Shown here in pieces: positions 7,563-14,515 of a stretch of 16,394 bases of DNA. The position numbers were made by a program, and so were the translations under genes. The stretch lies in contig DEIH01000241.1 in NCBI GenBank assembly GCA_002352375.1, forward strand, positions 1 to 16,394, written 5' to 3'. Every line of letters begins with the position of its first letter. The stretch's first letter is position 1. The DNA is from Spirochaeta sp. UBA2779. Lineage in GTDB: Bacteria; Spirochaetota; Spirochaetia; DSM-2461. A model generated the notes under the pieces. That model was given only the letters and a program-made list of their open reading frames with translations. It was not told the DNA's origin and searched no databases.

Positions 7563-9341
7563 TCAGGCTTTACCCAGCACAGCTTCAGGAGTTCCATCAT
7601 CAATTATACGGCCGCTTCCTATGGATATGATACGCTCGCATCGGTAGAGGGACTCCTGACGGTGGGTAATAAGAATGATTGTCTTGTCGCTGGACTCATT
7701 GAACAGATCATCTAATATCTTCGATTCGGTTCCCATGTCCAGAGATGATGTGCCTTCATCTATCAGCAGGACGTCACTCTTTTTGTAGAACATCCGGGCC
7801 AGTGCCATGCGCTGGGCCTGTCCCCCGGAAAGGTTGCGGCCGGTTTCGGAAAGAAGTTCATTAACATCCCAGCGGTCCTCCTCCAGAGATGCCATGTTCA
7901 GTGCTTCTCTTATACGGGAAGCATCCTGATCTGTTTCAGAAACCCCGAAAGCGACATTTTCCGCCAGGGTACCCGGAACCAGGAAGGGGGACTGAGGCAT
8001 GTAGCCTATGGCCATCTGCCATCGCTTGAGGTCCATATCCTTTATTTCCAGTCCGTCAACACTTATATATCCCTCATCCGGGCGGAGAAGTCCTGCCAGT
8101 ATATCGATGATGGTTGTTTTCCCGCTGCCCGAATCCCCGATGATACCGACTTTTTCTCCCCTGCGTATGCTGAGGGAAAGATTTCGGATGGAAGGCTCAG
8201 CTCCAGCGGGATATTTAAAAGTGACTCCGTGTAGTACCAGTTCCCTGTTGAGTTTAAGCGCTTTTGTATCATGGCTCAGAGCGTCATCCAAAGGGATGTC
8301 CTCATCGAGAAAATCCAGTACGGAATTGATGAACGGTACAGAAGAACGGACCTTGGTCTGGGTTCTCAGTACGATGTTTACCGCAGGTATCACCCTCCAG
8401 GACACCACTGCAAGTATGGCCATGTATGAGAGGGTTTCCCCGGAGTTCATTCCCCGGGTGAGAACCAGTATGATAATCATCCCCGAGAGGGCCAAAAACC
8501 CCAGGAATTCAAGCAGCAGGCTGGGTATTGAACTGATCAGGGTTCTCCATGATGCCACCTTTATCAAGCGCCGCAACTCGAGGCGGAACTGAACCAGAAA
8601 GGTGTCTTCAACATTCTCAATCCGGACATCCTTGTAGGCTCTGATTGTGTAGGATGCTGATCTGAAGGCCTTTGTTCTGATATCTTTTTCATATTGAGAC
8701 TGATAATCGATATGTACGCGTAGAATCCTGAATAACAGCAGTGAAAGTAAAGTCAGAACACCCATCACCGGTATGGTGACAACTGGATCGTAGATAAACA
8801 GGGTTATCAGCATAAAGGTGATGACAATGATGTTGGTGAGGGAACGTAGGATGTCCTGGAGAAATGTTCCGATATGCTGTCGCCAGTTCAACAGAAGCTG
8901 CAGATCCACAGTCTTCTTGTCCAGAAACCAGATATAGGGGCGGTAGAGTATCTGTGTCATTAAATCGGAACCGATTTTAGAACCGATTGCCGTGGAGTAA
9001 CGAGTAGTCGCGTATTGGGCGATACCGCGAAGGGTATTTTTTATAAGCACAAGGGCTGTCAGCAGTATGCTGCCCCCGATGATGAATTGATGCTCAGTTA
9101 ATTCCTTTATCCGGGGTATCCATTCTGCTGCATGAAGCATGATACTGCTGTCCATGAAAGCCGCAGGATCGGCGAGCCATGAGGCGAATCCCGCCACCCA
9201 TACCATGGTGAGGCTTTCAAACAGACCGACACCTGACATGAACAGAACCAGAACAGGGAAGAATCTCCGGAGCCTTTTATTGGAAGCTTTTAAAGATCTT
9301 GCAAAAATGCTGATATTTGAATTCTGATTATGATTCTTCAA
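7563..9341 (-). CDS. ABC exporter, lipid-linked oligosaccharide flippase type (MsbA/PglK-like)
   Basis: This 592-residue fused half-transporter has a membrane domain of about six helices (residues about 25-325) followed by a nucleotide-binding domain. Walker A GDSGSGKTT is at 402-410, Q-loop Q450 in YMPQSP, signature LSGGQ at 504-508, Walker B LLIDE ending at E529 (the catalytic glutamate), and the H-loop histidine at 560 in ITHR. All ATPase residues are present. Its place between a WecA-type initiator and glycan-building genes suggests that it flips undecaprenyl-PP-oligosaccharide to the periplasmic leaflet, as PglK does. MsbA-like lipid export is the alternative. The start is TTG 9341, since no ATG occurs before residue 35. 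That start lies inside the last codons of the wecA-like gene (14-base overlap), so expression probably depends on translational coupling. Confidence 0.88.
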   Translation of the reverse strand: MKNHNQNSNISIFARSLKASNKRLRRFFPVLVLFMSGVGLFESLTMVWVAGFASWLADPAAFMDSSIMLHAAEWIPRIKELTEHQFIIGGSILLTALVLIKNTLRGIAQYATTRYSTAIGSKIGSDLMTQILYRPYIWFLDKKTVDLQLLLNWRQHIGTFLQDILRSLTNIIVITFMLITLFIYDPVVTIPVMGVLTLLSLLLFRILRVHIDYQSQYEKDIRTKAFRSASYTIRAYKDVRIENVEDTFLVQFRLELRRLIKVASWRTLISSIPSLLLEFLGFLALSGMIIILVLTRGMNSGETLSYMAILAVVSWRVIPAVNIVLRTQTKVRSSVPFINSVLDFLDEDIPLDDALSHDTKALKLNRELVLHGVTFKYPAGAEPSIRNLSLSIRRGEKVGIIGDSGSGKTTIIDILAGLLRPDEGYISVDGLEIKDMDLKRWQMAIGYMPQSPFLVPGTLAENVAFGVSETDQDASRIREALNMASLEEDRWDVNELLSETGRNLSGGQAQRMALARMFYKKSDVLLIDEGTSSLDMGTESKILDDLFNESSDKTIILITHRQESLYRCERIISIGSGRIIDDGTPEAVLGKA

Positions 9342-10437
9342 TGCTGATACCCGGAAGAGATTCTTGTTTATGTCTGTATATGAAGTGCAGGACGATAAAT
9401 CCGCTGCAGATTACAACCCAGACGATAAAAATATACACACCGACTTTATGAAACGGGAAAACTGCTGATGCAACCAGTGGGATAGCACTGATAAGCATGG
9501 TTGCTGAAACCACCCTGAGAATAAAACGTTCACCCAGGCCCAGGGCCAGTAACTTGTGATGGACATGTTCCATATCCGGTGTGAAAAACGGCACCCGGTT
9601 GCGGTACCGCCGGATAATGGCGCTTATTACATCCCCGATCGGTATCAGCAACAATGTAATCGGCATATACATGAACGATCCGGTATCCGGACCGGCCACC
9701 AGGGGTAAAACCGCCAGAAGGAAACCGAGGACGAGACTGCCGGAATCACCCATGAAGATTTTTGCCGGCGGAAAATTGAACATGAGATAACCCAGGAGAG
9801 TTCCCACGAGAACCAAACTGATTACTGCCAGGATGAAATGATTGTTAAGGAGAAACACCAGGCCATACACGGAAAATGCGATGGTGCTGATAATGCCGGA
9901 TAAACCGTCCATACCATCAATCAGATTGATGGCATTTGTAATACCGATTATCCATAGGAATGTAATGGGCCAGGACCATATTCCCAGTTCAAAGGTTTTC
10001 CATATAAAGGGTATCGTGAAATGACTGATTCTGGCACCGGCGATCAGGACGATTACAGCGGCGATAATCTGCAGCAGCAGTTTCCATCGGGCCTTCACCT
10101 GGTAGAAATCATCGAACAGTCCGACGATGAACATCAGCAATACAGGAAGAATAAACAGAAGCTTCGGTAATATTTTGGCGTAAACAACAAAGGGGTATTC
10201 CATCCAGAGTCCGACAATAAAAGGTGAAATTCCTACAGAGATGAAAAAGCCGAGAAAAATTCCGATACCCCCCAACCGGGAGATATTTCTACTATGTATT
10301 TTCCTCTCATCAGGGGCATCAAACAGCTTGAAATGGTGGGACAGTCTGATAACGATGAAAATCGTGATACTGGAAATGAGAAATGCTACCACAAAGGCTG
10401 AAAAAGCCAGAACGATATTCTTGGCAAATAGATCCAT
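9328..10437 (-). CDS. wecA: WecA/TagO-type undecaprenyl-phosphate sugar-1-phosphate transferase
   Basis: This 369-residue polytopic membrane protein of the MraY/WecA superfamily has about ten hydrophobic helices. Conserved cytoplasmic motifs appear in order: FDAPDERKIH (39-48), the FDD aspartates (108-110), NAINLIDGMDGL (168-179, catalytic aspartates), FMGDSGSL (228-235), and the HVHHKLL histidines (291-297). The enzyme transfers a HexNAc-1-phosphate, typically GlcNAc-1-P from UDP-GlcNAc, onto undecaprenyl phosphate. This starts the lipid-linked glycan. It is not MraY, whose loops and context differ. The start ATG 10437 is one base after the stop of the Omp85-like gene, and the 3' end overlaps the ABC gene by 14 bases. 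The sugar is not proven, but a Gnu-like enzyme downstream favours GlcNAc. Confidence 0.9.
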   Translation of the reverse strand: MDLFAKNIVLAFSAFVVAFLISSITIFIVIRLSHHFKLFDAPDERKIHSRNISRLGGIGIFLGFFISVGISPFIVGLWMEYPFVVYAKILPKLLFILPVLLMFIVGLFDDFYQVKARWKLLLQIIAAVIVLIAGARISHFTIPFIWKTFELGIWSWPITFLWIIGITNAINLIDGMDGLSGIISTIAFSVYGLVFLLNNHFILAVISLVLVGTLLGYLMFNFPPAKIFMGDSGSLVLGFLLAVLPLVAGPDTGSFMYMPITLLLIPIGDVISAIIRRYRNRVPFFTPDMEHVHHKLLALGLGERFILRVVSATMLISAIPLVASAVFPFHKVGVYIFIVWVVICSGFIVLHFIYRHKQESLPGISIEES

Positions 10438-10438
10438 A

Positions 10439-11779
10439 TCAGTAACTTAGAGTACTCGTAATGATCAGGTCCAGCTTATCCCAGCCGTTGAGAGACTGAT
10501 CAGACAAGTTGAAACCGATGGTCGCCCTGGCCACCAGGGTGGGAAGTTTATCTAAGAAGAGAACCAGATCGACACCAGAACCGTATTGGAAATCCCGATT
10601 AACTTTGAAATCGCCAGGATTTCCAATCATGCCAATGTCAAAGAACGGGTGAATCTGCGCATCCCAGACCCCCTCCCAGCGCCAGAACTGGAATCCGAGA
10701 GTGTTGTTAAGATAAACTCCCGTCTGCCCACTCATTGAGTAGTTGTTGACACCGCGTATATAACCTCCCGCGCTGCTGCGTACATCGTTAAACACATAAA
10801 AGGCACCCAGCCGTGTGTAGAAATTCAGCATATCCCCGATTAAAGCGTACCATTTCGCACTGGCATCCAGTTCATTTACCAACTTTCTGTCGTTTACATC
10901 AGAACTGAATGTATAGCGGATTTTATGTGTCAGACTGTAGGATTGACCTTCCCGGAAATTCTGTGACCAGTTGACTGCACCCCAGCCGCCTCCATGACTG
11001 ACGGCAATATTGAAAGGTTCTTCACTGTAGTTTCCCCAGTTGCTTTTATCATCATAGCCGTATTTGAAATCAAAGTAGGGAGAAACCCTGTAGAACCAGT
11101 TGCCGGGAAGATCAAAGAGAAAAGACGTACCGAGACCTGTTCTGTAATACGAATAATTGTACTGTGACAGTACATCACCGCTTTCAAAACGATCGTAGCT
11201 GTAGGACATATCCGCAATGAATGTTAATCGAAGCCAATCATTGATCCGTATGCGGCTCCACTCGGGAGTGAAGTTCCATCGCGTCACTTCCATGCTTCCG
11301 CTGTTATCGTTGTACTGCAGGTTGAAACCCATATTAAGATTGATATCTGACATAGTGCCGAAAGCATTTTTATAATCCGTTCTGAGGGCCAGTCTGAATC
11401 CCGAACTGCTACTATATTTCGGATAGGGTATGGGAATTAATGTCCAGGTATCAACAACCTGATAGGTTATGCGCCAGTAGGTAGTGCCGGAATCCTGCCG
11501 GATAATTTCTGATGTGTATTCGACAGAGTCATAAACCCGGTAGTTGACAAGGTCTTGTTTTTCCTGCTCAAGGTTTTCTTTTAGAGTTTCTTCATCAGGG
11601 AATGTATCACCCTTTTTCAAGTCGACAAACTTGCGGAGGGCATTTTCCTGAGTATCTCCCTGAATGATGAAGTTGATTTCTTCAATGACATGTGTATTTT
11701 CACCTGCGTATAAGGAAAAACCGAGAAATATAAGAAGTATTAAAAAGATATTTTCTTTATAAGAATATGAATTGAACAT
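10439..11779 (-). CDS. Omp85-like outer-membrane protein with a single POTRA domain
   Basis: From the chosen ATG the protein has 446 residues. It starts with a signal peptide (MFNSYSYKENIFLILLIFLG..., cleavage probably after SLYA). A POTRA-like domain follows at about residues 35-115: VIEEINFIIQGDTQENALRKF, then KKGDTFPDEETLKENLEQEK, then YRVYDSVEYTSEI, the usual beta-alpha-alpha-beta-beta pattern. About 330 residues of amphipathic strands complete a barrel, ending in LIITSTLSY, an aromatic-terminated barrel-assembly signal. Only one POTRA is seen, fewer than BamA (five) or TamA (three). A GTG 26 codons upstream (11857) is in frame, but the extra residues are not signal-like. Neither start has a good ribosome-binding site. 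As the first gene of the glycan operon it may handle surface delivery of the product; this is inference. Confidence 0.7.
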   Translation of the reverse strand: MFNSYSYKENIFLILLIFLGFSLYAGENTHVIEEINFIIQGDTQENALRKFVDLKKGDTFPDEETLKENLEQEKQDLVNYRVYDSVEYTSEIIRQDSGTTYWRITYQVVDTWTLIPIPYPKYSSSSGFRLALRTDYKNAFGTMSDINLNMGFNLQYNDNSGSMEVTRWNFTPEWSRIRINDWLRLTFIADMSYSYDRFESGDVLSQYNYSYYRTGLGTSFLFDLPGNWFYRVSPYFDFKYGYDDKSNWGNYSEEPFNIAVSHGGGWGAVNWSQNFREGQSYSLTHKIRYTFSSDVNDRKLVNELDASAKWYALIGDMLNFYTRLGAFYVFNDVRSSAGGYIRGVNNYSMSGQTGVYLNNTLGFQFWRWEGVWDAQIHPFFDIGMIGNPGDFKVNRDFQYGSGVDLVLFLDKLPTLVARATIGFNLSDQSLNGWDKLDLIITSTLSY

Positions 11780-11874
11780 CTTGTGACACTGTATCGGAAC
11801 TTCATTCAAGGTGCAATTGATTGAGAGTTTTTTTATGAAATGCTTATGTTTTGTCACATTGATGAAGCTTAAAG

Positions 11875-11903
11875 TTTACATATGAAAACGGAGTAAATAT
11901 ATT
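11875..11903 (+). promoter_or_regulatory. Sigma70-like promoter for aroB
   Basis: TTTACA at 11875-11880 and TATATT at 11898-11903 are separated by exactly 17 bases, each five of six to consensus, in the roughly 100-base divergent gap. The expected transcript start near 11910 leaves about 50 bases of leader. No equally good promoter is seen on the minus strand for the glycan operon; TAATAT on that strand lacks a convincing -35. Confidence 0.5.
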
Positions 11904-11961
11904 ACATGCAGAGGTTTTAAAGTCTGGACCACGATCAGGACCCCCGTTATAGTATCCGGGC

Positions 11962-12999
11962 ATGAAAGAAATAGCCCTACTCAATTATTCCGGGGGAAGT
12001 TCCCGTATACTCCATGTTTCAAGGGATGAACTTCTTCCCTCTGAAGCAGCTCTTTCAGTCTTTGACGGTAATACCGCTCAACTCTTTGCTGACCGCGACC
12101 CCGAACGCTCTCTGGCACTGCCCCCCGGTGAATCGGCCAAAAACTGGGCTTCGGTGGAACGCATAATAAACCGGGCTCTCGCTGTTTCCATGGGCCGGGA
12201 CGGCCTGATTGCCGGAATCGGCGGCGGAGTTGTTACCGATGTAACCGCCTTTGCCGCATCCATCTACATGCGGGGCTGCCGGCTCATACTCGTTCCCACG
12301 ACACTGCTCTCCATGGTTGATGCCGCCACCGGCGGGAAAACCGGCTTTGACTTCGGCGGCGTAAAAAATCTCGTGGGAAGCTTCTACACTGCAGAAGAGG
12401 TGCGGATCTGCCCCTGTATGCTGGAAACTCTGCCTGAGCGGGAATACCTCTCAGGTATGGCTGAAGTTCTCAAGCACGCAATGCTGACACCTGGCCCGGG
12501 GGCCGGTGGTTTACTTGATATTGTTGCCAGTGAGAAGGATGCCATACTTGCCCGGGATGCTCAAACTCTCGAACGTCTTATACCCGCTGCGGTAAAAGTG
12601 AAAGTTGATATAGTCTCTAAAGATCTGCGGGAGCAGGGAATAAGGGCCTTTCTTAACCTGGGGCACACCTTCGGCCATGCCCTGGAAGCAGCTACAAACT
12701 TCAGTCGCTGGAGCCACGGTGAAGCTGTGGCCTGGGGCATTTTGCGTTCTTTGGATCTGGGGGTACGTATCGGGCTGACAGATAAAGACTGGGCTGATGA
12801 AACCCGCCACCTTATTGCCGACTACGGCTTTGATATTGTTACCCCCCAGGTAGCCCCGGGTGAGATTAAAGCCGCCATGGTGGATGATAAAAAGAAAAAA
12901 GACGGTCGTTTGCGCTTTGTTCTGATGAAGGGCCCCGGTGAACCTGTTCTCCAGGAAGTTCCTGAAGTAGATCTGGATGCTGTTCTCGGGATTGAATAA
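11962..12999 (+). CDS. aroB: 3-dehydroquinate synthase
   Basis: This 345-residue enzyme makes 3-dehydroquinate from DAHP, the second step of the shikimate pathway, in the cytoplasm. The family signatures are complete: GIGGGVVTDVTAFAASIYMRG (about 85-105, NAD binding), VPTTLLSMVDAATGGKTG (about 111-128), KNLVGSFY, MAEVLKH with metal ligand E168, NLGHTFGHALE with H235, SHGEAVA with H252, and DDKKKK. It is slightly shorter than the usual 350-365 residues because of a short N-terminal domain. The ATG at 11962 has no obvious ribosome-binding site, but a TAG three codons upstream excludes an earlier start. It is divergent from the glycan operon and converges with the antitoxin gene 20 bases downstream. 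Its base composition looks richer in G+C than the flanking genes, as expected of a core gene. Confidence 0.95.
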   Translation: MKEIALLNYSGGSSRILHVSRDELLPSEAALSVFDGNTAQLFADRDPERSLALPPGESAKNWASVERIINRALAVSMGRDGLIAGIGGGVVTDVTAFAASIYMRGCRLILVPTTLLSMVDAATGGKTGFDFGGVKNLVGSFYTAEEVRICPCMLETLPEREYLSGMAEVLKHAMLTPGPGAGGLLDIVASEKDAILARDAQTLERLIPAAVKVKVDIVSKDLREQGIRAFLNLGHTFGHALEAATNFSRWSHGEAVAWGILRSLDLGVRIGLTDKDWADETRHLIADYGFDIVTPQVAPGEIKAAMVDDKKKKDGRLRFVLMKGPGEPVLQEVPEVDLDAVLGIE

Positions 13000-13019
13000 A
13001 CACAGAACCCATCGGGACT

Positions 13020-13322
13020 TTACGATGCCAAATGGAACTGGGTAATCAGGTTTAAATCTCTGATTTTTTCTTCTCTTTTAGTTTCAAGATCGTATCGGTT
13101 CTGCAAATTCATCCAGAACGCCGCAGAGTTTCCAAAGAACTTGGCAAACCTTAAAGCCGTATCGGCTGTGATTTTTCTTTTACCCTTAATAATTGAGGCA
13201 ATTTTTGGAGGATCAACGAATATACTTTTTGCCAGAACGTACTGTTTAATACCCATGGGAATCAGGAATTCCTCTTTCAAGACTTCCCCGGATGTGGATA
13301 ATTCAATTAAATTGCTGTTCAT
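13020..13322 (-). CDS. higA: HigA-family antitoxin (XRE-type helix-turn-helix)
   Basis: This 100-residue protein has the layout of HigA/VapI addiction-module antidotes: SGEVLKEEFLIPMGIKQYVLAK (about 11-32), the helix-turn-helix recognition region DPPKIASIIKGKRKIT (about 37-52), and ADTALRFAKFFGNSAAFWMNLQNRYDLE (about 53-80). The frame is complete. Its AGGAG ribosome-binding site (13333-13329) falls in the 12-base gap after the toxin stop, which is the normal higB-higA arrangement. HigA normally binds and neutralises the ribosome-dependent RNase HigB and represses the operon promoter. Here the upstream toxin frame lacks its N-terminus, so this looks like an orphan antitoxin. Confidence 0.88.
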   Translation of the reverse strand: MNSNLIELSTSGEVLKEEFLIPMGIKQYVLAKSIFVDPPKIASIIKGKRKITADTALRFAKFFGNSAAFWMNLQNRYDLETKREEKIRDLNLITQFHLAS

Positions 13323-13334
13323 ACAAATCTCCTG

Positions 13335-13565
13335 TCAGTGATAATCGGTAATCTCTACAGCAAATGTATTTCCGTCCTTCCATCTGAAGCAAACACGCCA
13401 TTGGTTATTAATCCGAATGCTGTACTGTCCTTCCCGATCACCTTTTAAAGCTTCCAATTTGTTTCCGGGGGGGATACGTAAATCAATATGGTCTACGGCA
13501 TCTTCAAGAAATCCAAGTTTTCTTCTTGCAATTTTGAAAATATCACTTTCGCAGGAATTCGTATG
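13335..13565 (-). pseudogene. higB: Remnant of HigB toxin (RelE superfamily), N-terminus missing
   Basis: Translating the minus strand upstream of higA gives 76 residues between a TAG (13568-13566) and the TGA at 13337-13335. The C-terminal three quarters is classic HigB: KIARRKLGFLEDA, DLRIPPGNKLEALKGDREGQ, YSIRINNQWRVCFRW, and the ending VEITDYH. The first 20-25 residues expected of HigB (a start like MI.SF..K..E..F) are absent. The frame has no ATG or GTG, and its only TTG lies mid-protein, within the GNKLEAL segment. The neighbouring frames upstream do not restore the missing segment. The most economical reading is a 5' deletion that killed the toxin and left the antitoxin. Initiation at an ATT codon cannot be formally excluded. 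Confidence 0.75.
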
Positions 13566-13595
13566 CTAGCAATAAACTGTGCAATATTTTAGTGA

Positions 13596-14011
13596 ATGTT
13601 CCATAATAAATGGGTTTCCCTCATTTCAGCTATATCCCTGGTTCTTCTTATTGTCTCCTGTTCTCCCGGGATATCCGTCTATCCGGGAGTCATTCTTCCT
13701 GACATTCCGGTTGCTGATAGTGAGCTTCGTTTTATCGCCCTGGGAGATGCCGGGAGCGCTAATATTGATCCCGGAGGGAATCAGCAGCTGGTAGCCGACG
13801 ATCTGGCTGCCAGGGCCAATTCTTTTACGCCATAGCAGGTAACCACGACCATTATGGAAATATCATTGTTTTCGGTCATCATCCGGTCTACAGTGCGGGG
13901 ACTCATGGTGATAATCAGAACCTTGATATCAACCCCTCCGGTTACACCCTGACTGCCCGGGATTCTCAGAGTATTTCTGATCCCTTCAACGTTATTTACC
14001 CCTGGAATTAA
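13596..14011 (+). pseudogene. Decayed lipoprotein metallophosphoesterase (purple-acid-phosphatase-like)
   Basis: The frame from ATG 13596 encodes a lipoprotein signal (hydrophobic core, lipobox ending at C22 in IVSC), then ELRFIALGDAGSA, the first metal motif of calcineurin-like phosphoesterases. It stops at TAG 13833-13835. In another frame, the DNA through the stop reads FFYAIAGNHDHYGN (the GNHD motif), directly followed by IIVFGHHPVYSAGTHGDNQNL (the GHHP motif), and ends at TAA 14009-14011. In intact relatives about 50 residues including GDNFY lie between the first two motifs, and many tens of residues lie between GNHD and GHHP. The final GHDH motif is also missing; an unrelated-looking SGYTLTARDSQS tail takes its place. 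So the gene has lost at least two internal blocks, is frameshifted, and cannot make an active enzyme. Confidence 0.75.
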
Positions 14012-14063
14012 CTCATATGGCCTGTATAGTGACAGTCTAATTGCCGACAATAAAGAAAAAGTA

Positions 14064-14465
14064 ATGCTGAATAATAAAACCTTCATTAAAGAGTTCTACA
14101 CACTTTTCCGTTATGGTCTTGTCGGTCTATTGAACACCGCTGTTTTTTCTCTGGCCGCCTGGCTATTGCATAAAACAGGATGGTACTATCCCGCATACAC
14201 TGCTTTAGCCTACGTAATCGCCATACTGTTCAGCTTTGTGATGAACACCTTTTTCACATTTAAAAAAGGTTCCTCACCGAAAACCACGATGTTCCTCCGT
14301 TTTATATTGGTAACACTGATCCTCCTGGGGCTGGTGCAGCTCATTCAGCTTGGTTTGATAGAAAAACTGGAATGGCCGGAAATTGCAGGAGTTATAAGCG
14401 GAATGATTTTTTATACCGGTGTCGGCTACATCGTGAACAGGCTGTGGGTATTTAAAACAGATTGA
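14064..14465 (+). CDS. GtrA-family membrane protein
   Basis: This 133-residue protein has four predicted transmembrane helices (about 15-35, 42-64, 76-98, 104-126). It carries the GtrA/DPMS-like motifs: FRYGLVGLLNTAVFSL near the N-terminus, SFVMNTFFTFKK after helix 2, and GYIVNRLWVFK at the C-terminus. Members are thought to move polyprenyl-phosphate-linked monosaccharides (for example undecaprenyl-P-glucose) across the inner membrane, or to support the partner glycosyltransferase. The usual partner (a GtrB/DPM1-like GT2) is not adjacent. ATG 14064 has only a weak purine-rich upstream stretch (AAAGAAAAAG). The gene follows the decayed phosphoesterase by about 50 bases with no clear promoter and converges on the helicase gene. 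Confidence 0.88.
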   Translation: MLNNKTFIKEFYTLFRYGLVGLLNTAVFSLAAWLLHKTGWYYPAYTALAYVIAILFSFVMNTFFTFKKGSSPKTTMFLRFILVTLILLGLVQLIQLGLIEKLEWPEIAGVISGMIFYTGVGYIVNRLWVFKTD

Positions 14466-14476
14466 GGATTCTTGAC

Positions 14477-14499
14477 TTAGCTAACATGGTAACAGCTAA
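14477..14499. repeat. Small inverted repeat between convergent genes
   Basis: TTAGCT (14477-14482) and AGCTAA (14494-14499) form a perfect six-base inverted repeat with an 11-base loop between the ends of gtrA and the helicase gene. No T-run follows on either strand, so a rho-independent terminator cannot be claimed. Confidence 0.25.
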
Positions 14500-14515
14500 T
14501 AATGAAATCGGTAGG

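Noticed and set aside
8008..8592. Long plus-strand open frame (194 codons) opposite the ABC exporter gene
   Set aside because: It lies antisense to a fully motif-supported NBD, its translation is serine- and proline-rich without family motifs, and it has no ribosome-binding site.
11780..11857. GTG start adding 26 residues to the Omp85-like protein
   Set aside because: The extension is not signal-like and would bury the signal peptide. It is kept only as an alternative because neither start has a good ribosome-binding site.
13000..13019. Possible terminator between aroB and higA
   Set aside because: Only a three-base CCC/GGG pairing is visible and there is no T-run on either side.
14477..14499. 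Rho-independent terminator at the gtrA/helicase junction
   Set aside because: The six-base inverted repeat is A+T-rich, has an 11-base loop, and lacks a following T-run, so it is listed only as a repeat.
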